Program-made: the position numbers and the translations under genes
Source: Tamlana flava
GTDB lineage: Bacteria; Bacteroidota; Bacteroidia; Flavobacteriales; Flavobacteriaceae
Assembly (NCBI RefSeq): GCF_041287255.1
Contig: NZ_JBGGTX010000003.1
Coordinates: 434,001 to 498,000, forward strand
DNA: 64,000 nucleotides
Reading direction: 5' to 3'
The notes under the pieces: model-generated
The model's database searches: none
What the model was told of the DNA's origin: nothing
Seen by the model: only the letters and a program-made list of their open reading frames with translations
Shown: piece after piece, positions 26,020-35,511 of the stretch
Layout of the letters: every line of letters begins with the position of its first letter
Numbering within the stretch: position 1 is the first letter of the stretch

Positions 26020-27166
26020 TGATAAAGTTTATGATTGTTGATGTTATATATTCTATTTGTTCGTCGTCCAATTCAGTGTGCATAGGCAACGAAATAACCT
26101 CTTTCACCAATTGGTTGGTTACCGTAAAATCTTCTTCCTTATAGCGCTCATCTAAATACGCTTTTTGCTTATGTAAAGGAATGGGGTAATAAACACCACA
26201 AGGAATACCTTTTTCGTTTAAATGCTTCACCAAAGCATCTCTATCTATGCCTTTTAATTTTAAAGTATATTGATGAAACACATGACAATCGCAAGTATCA
26301 CAAATACCCTCACACCCATTTACCGTTTTTGGCGTTATGATATTTTCAAAAGATTTAAAAGATTCGTTATACTTTTTCGCTGCTTTTTGTCTCGATTTGG
26401 TGTATCTATCCAAATGGGGCAATTTTGCATCTAACACCGCTGCCTGTATACTATCCAATCTGGAATTCACGCCCACTACGTCATGATGATAGCGTTCATA
26501 CATGCCGTGGTTTACAATGCCTCTTATGGTATGGGCCAAATCATCATCATTTGTAAAAATGGCACCTCCATCACCATAACAACCTAAATTTTTTGATGGA
26601 AAAAATGAGGTTGCCGCAACATTGCCAATCGTTCCGGCTTTTACCTTTCTGTTATCTTTATAAGTATAATTTGCACCAATGGCCTGGGCGTTATCTTCAA
26701 TAACAAATAAATTATGTTCTTTGGCAATTTCCATAATGGCCTCCATATCAGCGCATTGACCAAACAAATGAACAGGAACAATGGCTTTCGTTTTTGGCGT
26801 AATGGCCTTTTTTATGGCCTCAATGTTAATATTAAAATCATCCTCATTAACATCAACTAAAACAGGTGTAAGTTGCAACAAGGCAATCACCTCAACCGTG
26901 GCAGCAAAGGTGAAATCGGCAGTAATAACTTCATCCCCAGGTTTCAACCCCAAACCCATCATGGCAATTTGCAATGCATCCGTACCATTGGCACATGGTA
27001 TAACGTGCTTAACTCCCAAATAGGTTTCTAAGTTTTTCTGAAACTCATGAACCTTAGGCCCATTTATAAATGCCGTGTTTTCAATAACTTCTTGGATAGA
27101 AGGGTTAACAACATCTTTTATGTCGTTATATTGACCTTTGAGGTCAACCATTTGAATTTTTTTCAT
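26012..27166 (-). CDS. DegT/DnrJ/EryC1/StrS-family sugar aminotransferase
   Basis: The 384-residue PLP enzyme transfers amino groups to nucleotide-linked ketosugars for glycan synthesis. The PLP lysine is in TSFFPSKNLGCYGDGGAIF, and the family substrate regions NGTDALQIAMMGLGLKPGDE and NHGMYERYHHDVVGVNSRLDS (split at the D) are clear. A cysteine cluster (CEGICDTCDCHVFHQYTL) sits near residues 280-297; four closely spaced cysteines before the FHQYTL strand are notable and could bind a metal. It is co-transcribed with galE. Confidence 0.9.
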   Translation of the reverse strand: MKKIQMVDLKGQYNDIKDVVNPSIQEVIENTAFINGPKVHEFQKNLETYLGVKHVIPCANGTDALQIAMMGLGLKPGDEVITADFTFAATVEVIALLQLTPVLVDVNEDDFNINIEAIKKAITPKTKAIVPVHLFGQCADMEAIMEIAKEHNLFVIEDNAQAIGANYTYKDNRKVKAGTIGNVAATSFFPSKNLGCYGDGGAIFTNDDDLAHTIRGIVNHGMYERYHHDVVGVNSRLDSIQAAVLDAKLPHLDRYTKSRQKAAKKYNESFKSFENIITPKTVNGCEGICDTCDCHVFHQYTLKLKGIDRDALVKHLNEKGIPCGVYYPIPLHKQKAYLDERYKEEDFTVTNQLVKEVISLPMHTELDDEQIEYITSTIINFING

Positions 27167-27327
27167 CTGTTTTAATTATGCTGTTTTTATCGGTCAGATG
27201 TAATTCGCCAATAATAATTTCATTTAGTATCAAATTCTTGTTATGGCTCATTTCATAGAAGAAAAATTATAGTCAACATTATAAAAGTGACTAATTTTAT
27301 CGATGTTCCTTATGGATTATCGAAATG

Positions 27328-27358
27328 CAAAATTACAAAAATGATTGTGGCTGACCAA
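27328..27358 (-). promoter_or_regulatory. Predicted promoter for the aminotransferase-galE operon
   Basis: On the minus strand, TTG (27358-27356), a 20-nt spacer and TAATTTTG (27335-27328) match the Bacteroidota primary-sigma consensus TTG...TAnnTTTG. The implied transcript would have a leader of about 155 nt before the ATG at 27166. Confidence 0.45.
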
Positions 27359-27402
27359 TGAATTTATTTTAAAGAAATGTATTTTAGCGGCAAAGAAGTC
27401 AT

Positions 27403-28638
27403 TTGAGTTTAATTTACAACATAGGTATTCATTTTTTAACTTTTGCCTTAAAAGTTGCAGCACTTTTTAATGATAAAATTAAAAGTGGCGTTTCAGGAAG
27501 GAAGAATAGCTATGAAACATTATCCTCTAATATTAAAGATTCCGATAAAACGCTTTGGTTCCATTGTTCCTCTTTGGGTGAATATGAACAAGGGCTTCCG
27601 GTTTTTCAAGCACTACGAAAACATTACAATTCGCATAAAATCGTTCTCACTTTTTTTTCTCCTTCGGGTTATGAAATCCGTAAAAACAGTCCTATAGCGG
27701 ATGTTGTGGTTTACCTTCCTCTTGATACCAAAATGAACGCAAACCAATTTTTAAATATAGTAAACCCTGAACTCACGGTCTTCGTTAAATATGATATTTG
27801 GCCGAACTATTTAAAACAAATTAAGAAGCAAAAATTAAAGGCTATTCTAATTTCGGCGGCATTTAAAAAAGATCATGTTTACTTTAAGCCTTATGGCAAA
27901 CCCCTAAGAGATGCACTTTTTGCATTTGACCATATTTTTACACAAAATGAAGCTTCAAAAGACTTGCTTAGGTCCATTAATTACGACCATGTAACCATAA
28001 GCGGCGATACCCGTTTTGATCGTGTTTACAGTCAGTTGGCTCAAGATAATTCTTTGCCATTTATTGAAACTTTTAAAGACAATAAACTCTGTGTTGTAAT
28101 TGGAAGCTCATGGCCAGAAGACGAAGCTTTGTTGTTGGAATATATCAACAACGAGGCGCCCAAACACGTGAAATTCATTATTGCACCCCACAATATAAAG
28201 CCTGCACAAATAAATGGAATTACCCAAAAGCTGGAAGCGCCTTATGTTCTATTCTCCCAAAAAGACGGTGCCCTATTAAAAGAAGCAACCGTTTTTGTAA
28301 TAGACACTATTGGCATACTCACCAAAATTTACAGTTATGCCGACATCGCATACGTAGGAGGTGCCATGGGCAACACAGGGCTGCATAATACCTTAGAGCC
28401 TGCCGTTTTTGGTGTGCCCATAATTATTGGTAAAAACCATAAGGATTTCGCTGAAGCGCAAGCTTTAATGGATAACGGCGGCTTGTTTTCTATTTCCAAT
28501 CAAAGTGAACTGAAAACTGTTTTAAATGAACTCATTCAAAATACTGAAAAAAGGTTAAAAATGGGCTCGGCAAACTCAAACTTTGTAAACAGAAACAAAG
28601 GCGCTGTAATCCAAATACTTAATTACCTACGTATATAA
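27403..28638 (+). CDS. waaA: 3-deoxy-D-manno-octulosonic acid (Kdo) transferase
   Basis: The 411-residue inner-membrane glycosyltransferase adds Kdo to lipid A precursors. The N-terminal anchor (YNIGIHFLTFALKVAALF), HCSSLGEYEQGLP, the sialic/Kdo-transferase core KYDIWPNY and the C-terminal YVGGAMGNTGLHNTLEPAVFG identify it. The frame opens with TTG (27403); the product then starts SLIYNIGIHF, which matches the usual family N-terminus, and no ATG fits better. It is divergent from the aminotransferase operon. It implies that the cell makes LPS with Kdo. Confidence 0.92.
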   Translation: MSLIYNIGIHFLTFALKVAALFNDKIKSGVSGRKNSYETLSSNIKDSDKTLWFHCSSLGEYEQGLPVFQALRKHYNSHKIVLTFFSPSGYEIRKNSPIADVVVYLPLDTKMNANQFLNIVNPELTVFVKYDIWPNYLKQIKKQKLKAILISAAFKKDHVYFKPYGKPLRDALFAFDHIFTQNEASKDLLRSINYDHVTISGDTRFDRVYSQLAQDNSLPFIETFKDNKLCVVIGSSWPEDEALLLEYINNEAPKHVKFIIAPHNIKPAQINGITQKLEAPYVLFSQKDGALLKEATVFVIDTIGILTKIYSYADIAYVGGAMGNTGLHNTLEPAVFGVPIIIGKNHKDFAEAQALMDNGGLFSISNQSELKTVLNELIQNTEKRLKMGSANSNFVNRNKGAVIQILNYLRI

Positions 28639-28741
28639 TTGTAAAGTTGAAAAGGATTTTTCGGAAATTCTATTTAGTTTGACGTCTAAATTCTTAAAAT
28701 CTATGACCAACTTCATTAATTAACACTAAAAACAAAAACCG

Positions 28742-29032
28742 ATGAAAAAATTATCCTTAAGTGCCGTTTTAGTTGCACTAACATTAAGTTTCACATCTTG
28801 TAGAGACACCAAAAAAGCTGAATCTGTAGAGGACGCCATTGAAAATGCCGGTGACGCTATGGAAGAAGCGGCTGACGATGCAGCCGAAGCAACAGAAGGT
28901 GCCTTGGAGGAAGCTGGCAAAGCCATGGATGAAGCTGTTGATGCTACGGACGAAGCCATTAAGGAAACTGGCGATGCAATGAAAGAGGCAGGTGATGCCA
29001 TTAAAAATAAAGCCGAAGAACTAGAAAACTAG
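28742..29032 (+). CDS. Small acidic alanine-rich repeat lipoprotein
   Basis: The 96-residue protein has a lipoprotein signal (MKKLSLSAVLVALTLSFTSC) and a mature part made only of A, E, D, K, G and M residues in an imperfect 11-residue pattern (such as DAMEEAADDA, EALEEAGKAM-type units). It should form an extended amphipathic helix. Such proteins resemble late-embryogenesis-abundant or YtxH-like chains and may act in envelope stress, but no function is established. It is convergent with a symporter gene and shares a terminator with it. Confidence 0.75.
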   Translation: MKKLSLSAVLVALTLSFTSCRDTKKAESVEDAIENAGDAMEEAADDAAEATEGALEEAGKAMDEAVDATDEAIKETGDAMKEAGDAIKNKAEELEN

Positions 29033-29054
29033 TACTCGTTGATAGCAAAAAATG

Positions 29055-29080
29055 AAAGCCGCCTAATAGGCGGTTTTTTT
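29055..29080. terminator. Terminator between the small lipoprotein and symporter genes
   Basis: CCGCC and GGCGG with a TAATA loop, extended by A-T and G-T pairs, lead into seven T residues on the plus strand. The minus side is weaker. Confidence 0.8.
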
Positions 29081-29110
29081 ATTTCTACTCTTTAAAATCA
29101 TTGCTCGATT

Positions 29111-30925
29111 TTATAAAATGTTTACCTTGATTTTTTTCCAAACCCGAGTTAACAATACTCCAGAAACAATTGCAATAATGGATATAATAAAAGCATTTTT
29201 GTAGTTCCCATAAATAAAATGCCCAGTTGCAAACATACAGCTATAAATTAATATGCAGCCCAATAAAATAGCGACAATACCTGCTGGTACACTCCATGGT
29301 TCATCAACTTTTTGCAATATAACGTCATCCGCCTTTGCTTCATCAATAACCTTTTTCCAACCTGGTCCACCTGGCTGGGTTTTCAGGTAAAAACTTCTTA
29401 ATATATCTTTACTTTCCGGTTGCGTGATAAAAGTTGCACCGAGCCATATACTGGTGGTTACAAGAACAACAAAAGGATATTCCAAATAACTGTCAAACAC
29501 ACCTGTATCTTTCCCAAACAAATATTTGCCCAATGGCGTTAACTTTAATAGTATTGAAATAATTCCTGATGCAAACATGGCGGCTATCTCACTCCAAGCA
29601 TTAATGCGCCACCAAAACCAACGTAAAATAAAGATGAGTCCTGTTCCAGCTCCAAATACCAACAACAATTCAAAAAGTTGAAGTGCATTTTGAAGCAATA
29701 AAGCCAAAATTGCACTAAAAACCATTAAAATGACGGTTGACAACCTTCCAACAGCCACTAATCTTTTTTCTGAAGCTTCAGGGTTAATCTGTTGTTTGTA
29801 AAAATCATATACGATATAAGACGAGCCCCAATTCAACTGGGTAGATATGGTACTCATGTAAGCCGCTATTAATGACGCTAACACCAAACCAAGTAAGCCC
29901 GTTGGCAGTTTGGTAAGCATGGCTGAATATGCCAAATCATGACCCAGCTTGTCGTCAGCAACTACAGGAAAAGCTTCTTGAATACTTGCTAAATCAGGAA
30001 ACACCACCAACGAGGCCAAAGCTACCAAAATCCATGGCCACGGACGCAATGCATAGTGCATGATATTAAAGAAAAAGGTTGCTCCAATGGCATGATTTTC
30101 ATCTTTGGCAGCCAACATTCTTTGGGCTATATAGCCTCCTCCTCCAGGTTCCGCTCCAGGATACCACGAACTCCACCACTGCACCGCCAAGGGAATGACC
30201 AACAAAGTAATTATGGCATTTTTATCATTGAAATCAGGCAAAATAGATAGTTTATCCATTACATTTTCGTTGGCTAAAATGGCTTCTATGCCACCTACTT
30301 CGGGTAAGTTCACCAAATAATAAGCCGCACCAATAGCACCAACCATCGCAACAAAAAACAGAATAAAATCTGTATACACAACGCCTTTAAACCCTCCCAA
30401 AGCACTAAACACAACCGTTATAAGTCCAGCGCTAATAACCGTTTGCCAAGGCTCCAGCCCTAACATAATGCCCCCAATTTTAATAGCGGCCAATGTAACT
30501 GCCGACATGGTAATCACATTAAAAATAACCCCAAGATAAACCGCCCTAAACTTTCTTAAAAACGCCGCAGGTTTTCCGCCATAGCGCAATTCATAAAATT
30601 CTAAATCTGTCTTCACTTCCGATTTACGCCACAGCTTGGCATAGACGAACACCGTGAGCAATCCAGTTATTAAAAAGGCCCACCAAACCCAATTACCCGA
30701 AACACCATTTGTTCTAACAATATCGGTTACCAGATTGGGAGTGTCTGTTGAAAAGGTAGTTGCTACCATGGAAACCCCCAAAAGCCACCAGGGCATGGTT
30801 CTTCCAGATAAAAAATACTCCGATGCATCCTTTCCCGACTTTTTTGAAACAAAAATCCCTATAGATAAAGTGATTGCAAAAAATAGTATAATCAATATGT
30901 AATCTAGTGTGTCTAAGGATATCAT
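29111..30925 (-). CDS. Sodium:solute symporter (SSS family), long form
   Basis: The 604-residue membrane protein has about 14 hydrophobic segments. SSS landmarks include SEYFLSGRTMPWWLLGVSMVA (cut after VSMV), GGFKGVVYTDFILFFVAMVGA and STQLNWGSSYIVYDFY, with a hydrophilic loop after residue 500 (FYLKTQPGGPGWKKVIDEA). It is longer than the symporter at 17448 and belongs to a different subgroup that often sits with sugar-utilisation genes. The transported solute cannot be told. It is transcribed alone, convergent with the small lipoprotein. Confidence 0.85.
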   Translation of the reverse strand: MISLDTLDYILIILFFAITLSIGIFVSKKSGKDASEYFLSGRTMPWWLLGVSMVATTFSTDTPNLVTDIVRTNGVSGNWVWWAFLITGLLTVFVYAKLWRKSEVKTDLEFYELRYGGKPAAFLRKFRAVYLGVIFNVITMSAVTLAAIKIGGIMLGLEPWQTVISAGLITVVFSALGGFKGVVYTDFILFFVAMVGAIGAAYYLVNLPEVGGIEAILANENVMDKLSILPDFNDKNAIITLLVIPLAVQWWSSWYPGAEPGGGGYIAQRMLAAKDENHAIGATFFFNIMHYALRPWPWILVALASLVVFPDLASIQEAFPVVADDKLGHDLAYSAMLTKLPTGLLGLVLASLIAAYMSTISTQLNWGSSYIVYDFYKQQINPEASEKRLVAVGRLSTVILMVFSAILALLLQNALQLFELLLVFGAGTGLIFILRWFWWRINAWSEIAAMFASGIISILLKLTPLGKYLFGKDTGVFDSYLEYPFVVLVTTSIWLGATFITQPESKDILRSFYLKTQPGGPGWKKVIDEAKADDVILQKVDEPWSVPAGIVAILLGCILIYSCMFATGHFIYGNYKNAFIISIIAIVSGVLLTRVWKKIKVNIL

Positions 30926-31075
30926 TTTGTTTTATTTGGTTGTCTTTTTTGCTAGTAATTTAAATATTCAATAAAGAAACACAATTTATTGATAAGCTTC
31001 AACTAAAATCTTGGCAACCTATTTTATTTAGACAAAGTTTTTTAAAGGCAAATGGATTGATTAGAAAGCATAAAA

Positions 31076-31107
31076 AAACCTCCAATGTCATTAAACAAAG
31101 GAGGTTT
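31076..31107 (-). terminator. Terminator after tRNA-Leu
   Basis: On the minus strand an 8-bp stem (AAACCTCC with GGAGGTTT) with a 16-nt loop leads into a T run, 3 nt beyond the mature 3' end of tRNA-Leu. Confidence 0.8.
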
Positions 31108-31110
31108 GAG

Positions 31111-31195
31111 TACTGAAGGCGGGACTTGAACCCGCACGGCCATAATGGCCATTGGATTTTAAGTCCAACGTGTCTACCAATTCCACCACTTCAGC
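31111..31195 (-). tRNA. tRNA-Leu (anticodon UAA)
   Basis: The cloverleaf is complete: acceptor GCTGAAG pairs with CTTCAGT (first pair G-T), the D-loop contains GGTAGACAC, the anticodon stem TTGGA/TCCAA encloses CTTAAAA (anticodon TAA), a long variable arm (TGGCCATTATGGCC) marks a class II tRNA, and GCGGGTTCAAGTCCCGC forms the T arm. The 3' CCA is not encoded. Confidence 0.97.
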
Positions 31196-31224
31196 AACTT
31201 AATTGGTATTTTCGAAATTTTCTG

Positions 31225-31296
31225 AGCGAAAGACGGGATTTGAACCCGCGACCCTCACCTTGGCAAGGTGATGCTCTACCCCTGAGCTACTTTCGC
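31225..31296 (-). tRNA. tRNA-Gly (anticodon GCC)
   Basis: The 72-nt cloverleaf has acceptor GCGAAAG/CTTTCGC with discriminator T, D-loop AGCTCAGGGGTAGAGC, anticodon loop TTGCCAA within TCACC/GGTGA, and T arm GCGGGTTCAAATCCCGT. CCA is not encoded. It lies 29 nt upstream of tRNA-Leu on the same strand, so they share one transcript ending at 31076. Confidence 0.97.
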
Positions 31297-31393
31297 AATT
31301 TGTATAAGAACCTACAATCTGCCGATTGCGGATGCAAATTTAAAATATTTCTAGGAAATGCAAAGCCTTTTACTAAAATAAATAAAATTTATT

Positions 31394-34006
31394 TCAAGCC
31401 TGTTTTTTCTTGACCAACATACGCTTAATCTCATTCAATTTCATAAGTGCTTCGACTGGAGTCAGCGTGTCAATATCGGTGTGCAGTATCTCGTCCTTTA
31501 TATTTTCCAGTAGAGGATCATCCAAATTAAAAAAGCTTAATTGCAAATCATGGTTTATGGATTTCACCTTATCGGTGAGCTCCTCACTTGAATGCGACTT
31601 CTCTAATTTTTTCAGAATTTTATTGGCACGATGTAAAACCTGTTGCGGCATACCCGCCATTTTTGCCACGTGAATACCAAAACTATGTTGACTGCCCCCT
31701 TCAACTAATTTTCTCAAGAAAAGCACATTGTCCTTTAACTCTTTTACCGAAACATTAAAGTTTTTAATGCGCTCGAACGTTTCGGTCATTTCATTAAGTT
31801 CATGGTAATGCGTTGCAAAAAGCGTTTTTGGTTTTGAAGGATGTTCGTGCAAATATTCACTGATTGCCCAAGCAATGGAAATACCATCATATGTGCTAGT
31901 TCCGCGACCAATTTCATCCAACAACACCAAACTTCTATTTGAAATATTATTTAGAATGGATGCCGTTTCATTCATTTCAACCATAAAGGTAGATTCACCC
32001 ATCGAGATATTATCGCTGGCACCTACTCGAGTGAAAATCTTATCTACCAAACCAATTCGTGCGGATTCGGCTGGCACAAAACTTCCTATTTGAGCCAACA
32101 ATACGATTAGAGCAGTTTGACGTAAAATAGCCGATTTACCAGACATGTTAGGCCCTGTAATCATAATGATTTGCTGAGCAGTTCTATCTAAAAACAAATC
32201 ATTGGCAATGTAGGCTTCACCTAAGGGTAATTGCTTTTCAATAACAGGATGGCGTCCATCCTTAATATCCAAATCGTAGGATTCATCAATGGTTGGGTAA
32301 ACATAATGGTTGTCTTTTGCCAATTGCGCAAATCCACACAAACAATCCAATTGCCCAATTAAATATGCATTTTGCTGAACTGCTTTGATGTACTGGTTCA
32401 TCCAAGAAACTAAATCGGCAAATAATTGTTGTTCAATAGCTAAAATACGTTCTTCGGCTCCTAAAATTTTAGCTTCGTATTCTTTGAGTTCTTCGGTAAT
32501 ATATCGCTCGGCACTTACCAAAGTTTGCTTACGAATCCAATCTGCAGGAACTTTATCTTTATGCGTATTTCTAACTTCAATATAATACCCAAAAACGTTG
32601 TTTGATGCTATTTTTAAGGATGTGATTCCGGTACGTTCCGTTTCACGCTCCAACATATTATCCAGATAATTCTTTCCTGATTTCGAAAGATTTCTGAGTT
32701 CATCCAACTCGGAAGAAAAACCAGTAGCAATCGTGTTTCCTTTTAAAACATTCACTGGAGCATCTTCATTTAAGGTCTGTTTTATTTTTTCACGAAGTAC
32801 TTCACAACTTTGCAGCGTATCACCAACAATTTTTAACGATTCGTTATCGCAATTGGATGCTAATGATTTTATGGGAGCAATGGCCTCCAACGAATTTTTA
32901 AGCTGAATAACCTCCCGCGGATTGACCTTACCTGTTGCAGTTTTTGAAATCAACCGCTCTAAATCGCCAATATGCTTAATGTGGTTCTGAATTTTTTGAA
33001 GCACCGTATTTTCCTTGGTCAAAAAACTCACGACCTCATGGCGCTGTTTAATTTTATCGATACTTTTTAAAGGCAATGCCAACCAACGTTTCAACAACCT
33101 TCCACCCATAGGTGAAATGGTTTTATCTATAATATTTAAAAGTGTTACCGCATTATTGTTAGTGGAGTTGTAAAGCTCTAAATTTCTAATAGTGAACTTG
33201 TCCATCCACACATAATCGTCTTCTGCAATTCTTGAAATGGATGTGATGTGTTGCAGTTTATGATGCTGCGTTTCACCCAAATAATGCAAAATAGAACCTG
33301 AAGCAATAATGCCTTCATACAAATCTTCAATACCAAAGCCTTTTAACGTTTTTGTGTTGAAATGCTTTGTTAAGGTTTCGTAAGCATAATCGGTTTGATA
33401 CACCCAATCTTCCAAATAAAAAGTATGGAAATCGTCGCCAAAAGTATCTTTAAATTGGCTTCGCCTTTGTTTGGAAACCAGCACCTCACTCGGGTTAAAA
33501 TTTTGAAGCAGCTTATCTATGTACTCCGCATTGCCTTGCGAGGTTAAAAACTCGCCCGTCGAAATATCCAAAAATGAAATGCCAATATATTTTTTGTCAA
33601 AATACACCGAACATAAAAAGTTATTTGATTTCGAAACCAAAACCTCATCATTTAATGCCACCCCAGGCGTCACCAATTCAGTGACCCCACGTTTTACAAT
33701 GGTTTTGGTTTGCTTTGGGTCTTCCAGTTGGTCGCAAATGGCAACACGCTCGCCCGCTTTCACCAACTTGGGCAAATAGGTGTTTAACGAATGGTGTGGA
33801 AATCCAGCCAACTCGGTTTCACTCTCACTTCCTGCACCACGCTTAGTTAAAATAATCCCTAAAATACCGGCAGCCCGTACGGCATCTTCACCAAAGGTTT
33901 CATAAAAATCGCCCACCCGAAACAACAACAAAGCATCAGGATACTTAGCCTTTATAGCGTTGTATTGTTTCATCAACGGCGTTTCTTTTTTTGCTTTTTT
34001 AGCCAA
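31394..34006 (-). CDS. mutS: DNA mismatch repair protein MutS
   Basis: The 870-residue protein recognises mismatches and recruits MutL. The mismatch-binding Phe-X-Glu is in VGDFYETFGEDA near residue 36; connector, lever and clamp domains follow; the ATPase domain has the Walker A ITGPNMSGKSAILRQ, then VGASDNISMGESTFMVEM, the Walker B LVLLDEIGRGTSTYDG and ATHYHELNE. The helix-turn-helix dimerisation region follows. Length is normal for full MutS1. The gene precedes tRNA-Gly on the minus strand with 97 bp between. Confidence 0.97.
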   Translation of the reverse strand: MAKKAKKETPLMKQYNAIKAKYPDALLLFRVGDFYETFGEDAVRAAGILGIILTKRGAGSESETELAGFPHHSLNTYLPKLVKAGERVAICDQLEDPKQTKTIVKRGVTELVTPGVALNDEVLVSKSNNFLCSVYFDKKYIGISFLDISTGEFLTSQGNAEYIDKLLQNFNPSEVLVSKQRRSQFKDTFGDDFHTFYLEDWVYQTDYAYETLTKHFNTKTLKGFGIEDLYEGIIASGSILHYLGETQHHKLQHITSISRIAEDDYVWMDKFTIRNLELYNSTNNNAVTLLNIIDKTISPMGGRLLKRWLALPLKSIDKIKQRHEVVSFLTKENTVLQKIQNHIKHIGDLERLISKTATGKVNPREVIQLKNSLEAIAPIKSLASNCDNESLKIVGDTLQSCEVLREKIKQTLNEDAPVNVLKGNTIATGFSSELDELRNLSKSGKNYLDNMLERETERTGITSLKIASNNVFGYYIEVRNTHKDKVPADWIRKQTLVSAERYITEELKEYEAKILGAEERILAIEQQLFADLVSWMNQYIKAVQQNAYLIGQLDCLCGFAQLAKDNHYVYPTIDESYDLDIKDGRHPVIEKQLPLGEAYIANDLFLDRTAQQIIMITGPNMSGKSAILRQTALIVLLAQIGSFVPAESARIGLVDKIFTRVGASDNISMGESTFMVEMNETASILNNISNRSLVLLDEIGRGTSTYDGISIAWAISEYLHEHPSKPKTLFATHYHELNEMTETFERIKNFNVSVKELKDNVLFLRKLVEGGSQHSFGIHVAKMAGMPQQVLHRANKILKKLEKSHSSEELTDKVKSINHDLQLSFFNLDDPLLENIKDEILHTDIDTLTPVEALMKLNEIKRMLVKKKQA

Positions 34007-34135
34007 TGGTAAAGTGGTTTTTAAATGTTATTTTTGACAAAATTGTAGCATGCAATGTACTATTAATTTCATGTTTTTTGAAGTTGGCCAACCACAAGTT
34101 ATCTACAATTAAAACAAGATTTCAACAATAAAACC

Positions 34136-34672
34136 ATGCGAAAATTAAAAAACAGCGAACTGGACCGATTGAGTGTTGATGATTTTAAAGAAGCCGAAAA
34201 AAAGCCGATAATTATCATACTTGATAACATTAGAAGTTTAAACAATATCGGTTCTGTGTTTAGGACGAGTGATGCGTTTTTAATTGAAAAAATTTATCTC
34301 TGCGGTATAACGGCAACTCCCCCACATAAAGACATCCATAAAACAGCTTTGGGAAGCACCGATACCGTTGACTGGGAATATGTTGAAAACACGCTAGAAC
34401 TTGTTGAGAAATTAAAAACTACAGGAGTAAAAGTATGTTCTATCGAGCAGGCAGAAAATGCAGTAATGCTTAACGATTTTAACGTTGAACCTGAAACCAA
34501 ATATGCCTTGGTATTTGGCAACGAGGTAAAAGGCGTGGCGCAAAATGTGGTTTCTGCGAGTGACTTCGTGATTGAAATACCACAATTTGGCACCAAGCAC
34601 TCTTTAAATATTTCGGTAAGTTGCGGTGTTGTGGTTTGGGATGTTTTTAGTAAGTTGAAAAAGCCCATTTAA
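34136..34672 (+). CDS. SpoU/TrmH-family RNA 2'-O-methyltransferase
   Basis: The 178-residue protein has the SPOUT knot motifs: IILDNIRSLNNIGSVFRTSDAF (motif 1), YALVFGNEVKGV (motif 2) and IEIPQFGTKHSLNISVSCGVVVWD split around LNISV (motif 3). It methylates ribose 2'-OH in tRNA or rRNA using SAM. It lacks a long N-terminal RNA-binding extension, so the exact RNA target is not predictable. It is divergent from mutS. Confidence 0.9.
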   Translation: MRKLKNSELDRLSVDDFKEAEKKPIIIILDNIRSLNNIGSVFRTSDAFLIEKIYLCGITATPPHKDIHKTALGSTDTVDWEYVENTLELVEKLKTTGVKVCSIEQAENAVMLNDFNVEPETKYALVFGNEVKGVAQNVVSASDFVIEIPQFGTKHSLNISVSCGVVVWDVFSKLKKPI

Positions 34673-34674
34673 AT

Positions 34675-34692
34675 CTTCCCGAAGGGAGGACT
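34675..34692. repeat. Single copy of the C-rich hairpin repeat
   Basis: CTTCCC-GAA-GGGAGG right after the methyltransferase gene resembles the half-hairpins of the etfB-etfA element at 3911-4022. It could be a solo or degraded copy. Confidence 0.45.
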
Positions 34693-34745
34693 TCCCCATT
34701 ATTCCTCAAAATTAATCTATATTAATAAAAATCTTTCTTTATAAA

Positions 34746-35405
34746 ATGCCCAAAAAAGTAAAAATACCCTGGCCTACTAAAGCAGTCATGGAACAGATTT
34801 ATGAGAAGCATCTTTGGGGTGGTTATAACTTAGGTTTTTATTCTGGGACAGGGTCACATGACCCAAAAATTGCACAACCTTATTTAGACGCGGTAACCGA
34901 ATTTTTAAAATCGTTCATTACACCGTTAACGGTTTGCGATTTAGGTTGTGGCGATTTTAATATCGGCAAGCGCTTAACCCAATACACCACAAAATATATT
35001 GCCGCAGACATTGTTGAAAAGCTCATCAATCGAAACAAAACTTTATTTAAAGAACACAACTTAGAGTTTCTTTGTTTGGATATTGCGAAAGACCAGCTTC
35101 CAAAAGCCGATTGCGTTATTCTGCGCCAGGTGTTGCAGCATTTATCCAACACAGAAATACAAAACATAACCCAAAAACTTTCAGATTACAAATACCTCAT
35201 CCTTACGGAACACATACCAATAGGCGATTTTATCCCCAATAAAGACATTATTTCTGGTCAAGGCAATAGAACAAAAATAAATAGCGGTGTTGATATGTTA
35301 CAGGCACCGTTCAATTTAAAAATCAAAGAAGAAAAACATTTATGCGAATACATTTTGGATAACAACAAAGGGCAAATCGTTACCACATTATATCGTCTTC
35401 TATAA
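34746..35405 (+). CDS. Class I SAM-dependent methyltransferase
   Basis: The 219-residue protein has a Rossmann-type SAM site: motif I LTVCDLGCGDFNIGKRL near residues 61-77, motif II YIAADIVEKLINRN and the motif IV region PKADCVILRQVLQHLSN. A substrate cannot be assigned from sequence. It follows the SpoU methyltransferase by 73 bp on the same strand, so they may be co-transcribed. The start at 34746 gives a normal N-terminus (MPKKVKIPWPTKAVM). Confidence 0.8.
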   Translation: MPKKVKIPWPTKAVMEQIYEKHLWGGYNLGFYSGTGSHDPKIAQPYLDAVTEFLKSFITPLTVCDLGCGDFNIGKRLTQYTTKYIAADIVEKLINRNKTLFKEHNLEFLCLDIAKDQLPKADCVILRQVLQHLSNTEIQNITQKLSDYKYLILTEHIPIGDFIPNKDIISGQGNRTKINSGVDMLQAPFNLKIKEEKHLCEYILDNNKGQIVTTLYRLL

Positions 35406-35511
35406 TTATTTTTTACTGAGTTAACTTACAGCTTTATAAAATAAAACACCGAACAAAACTTAGACCTTCCTCAACATAAAACGCCTATTTTTACCTACTA
35501 TGCTAAACCAT

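Noticed and set aside
28726..29001. Alanine/serine-rich minus-strand frame of 91 codons
   Set aside because: It is the shadow of the small repeat lipoprotein, which has a proper lipoprotein signal on the plus strand.
31126..31413. 95-codon plus-strand frame across the tRNA genes
   Set aside because: It runs antisense to the two tRNAs and into mutS, and its protein reads as translated tRNA sequence (RRDLNPRPSPWQG), a common false ORF.
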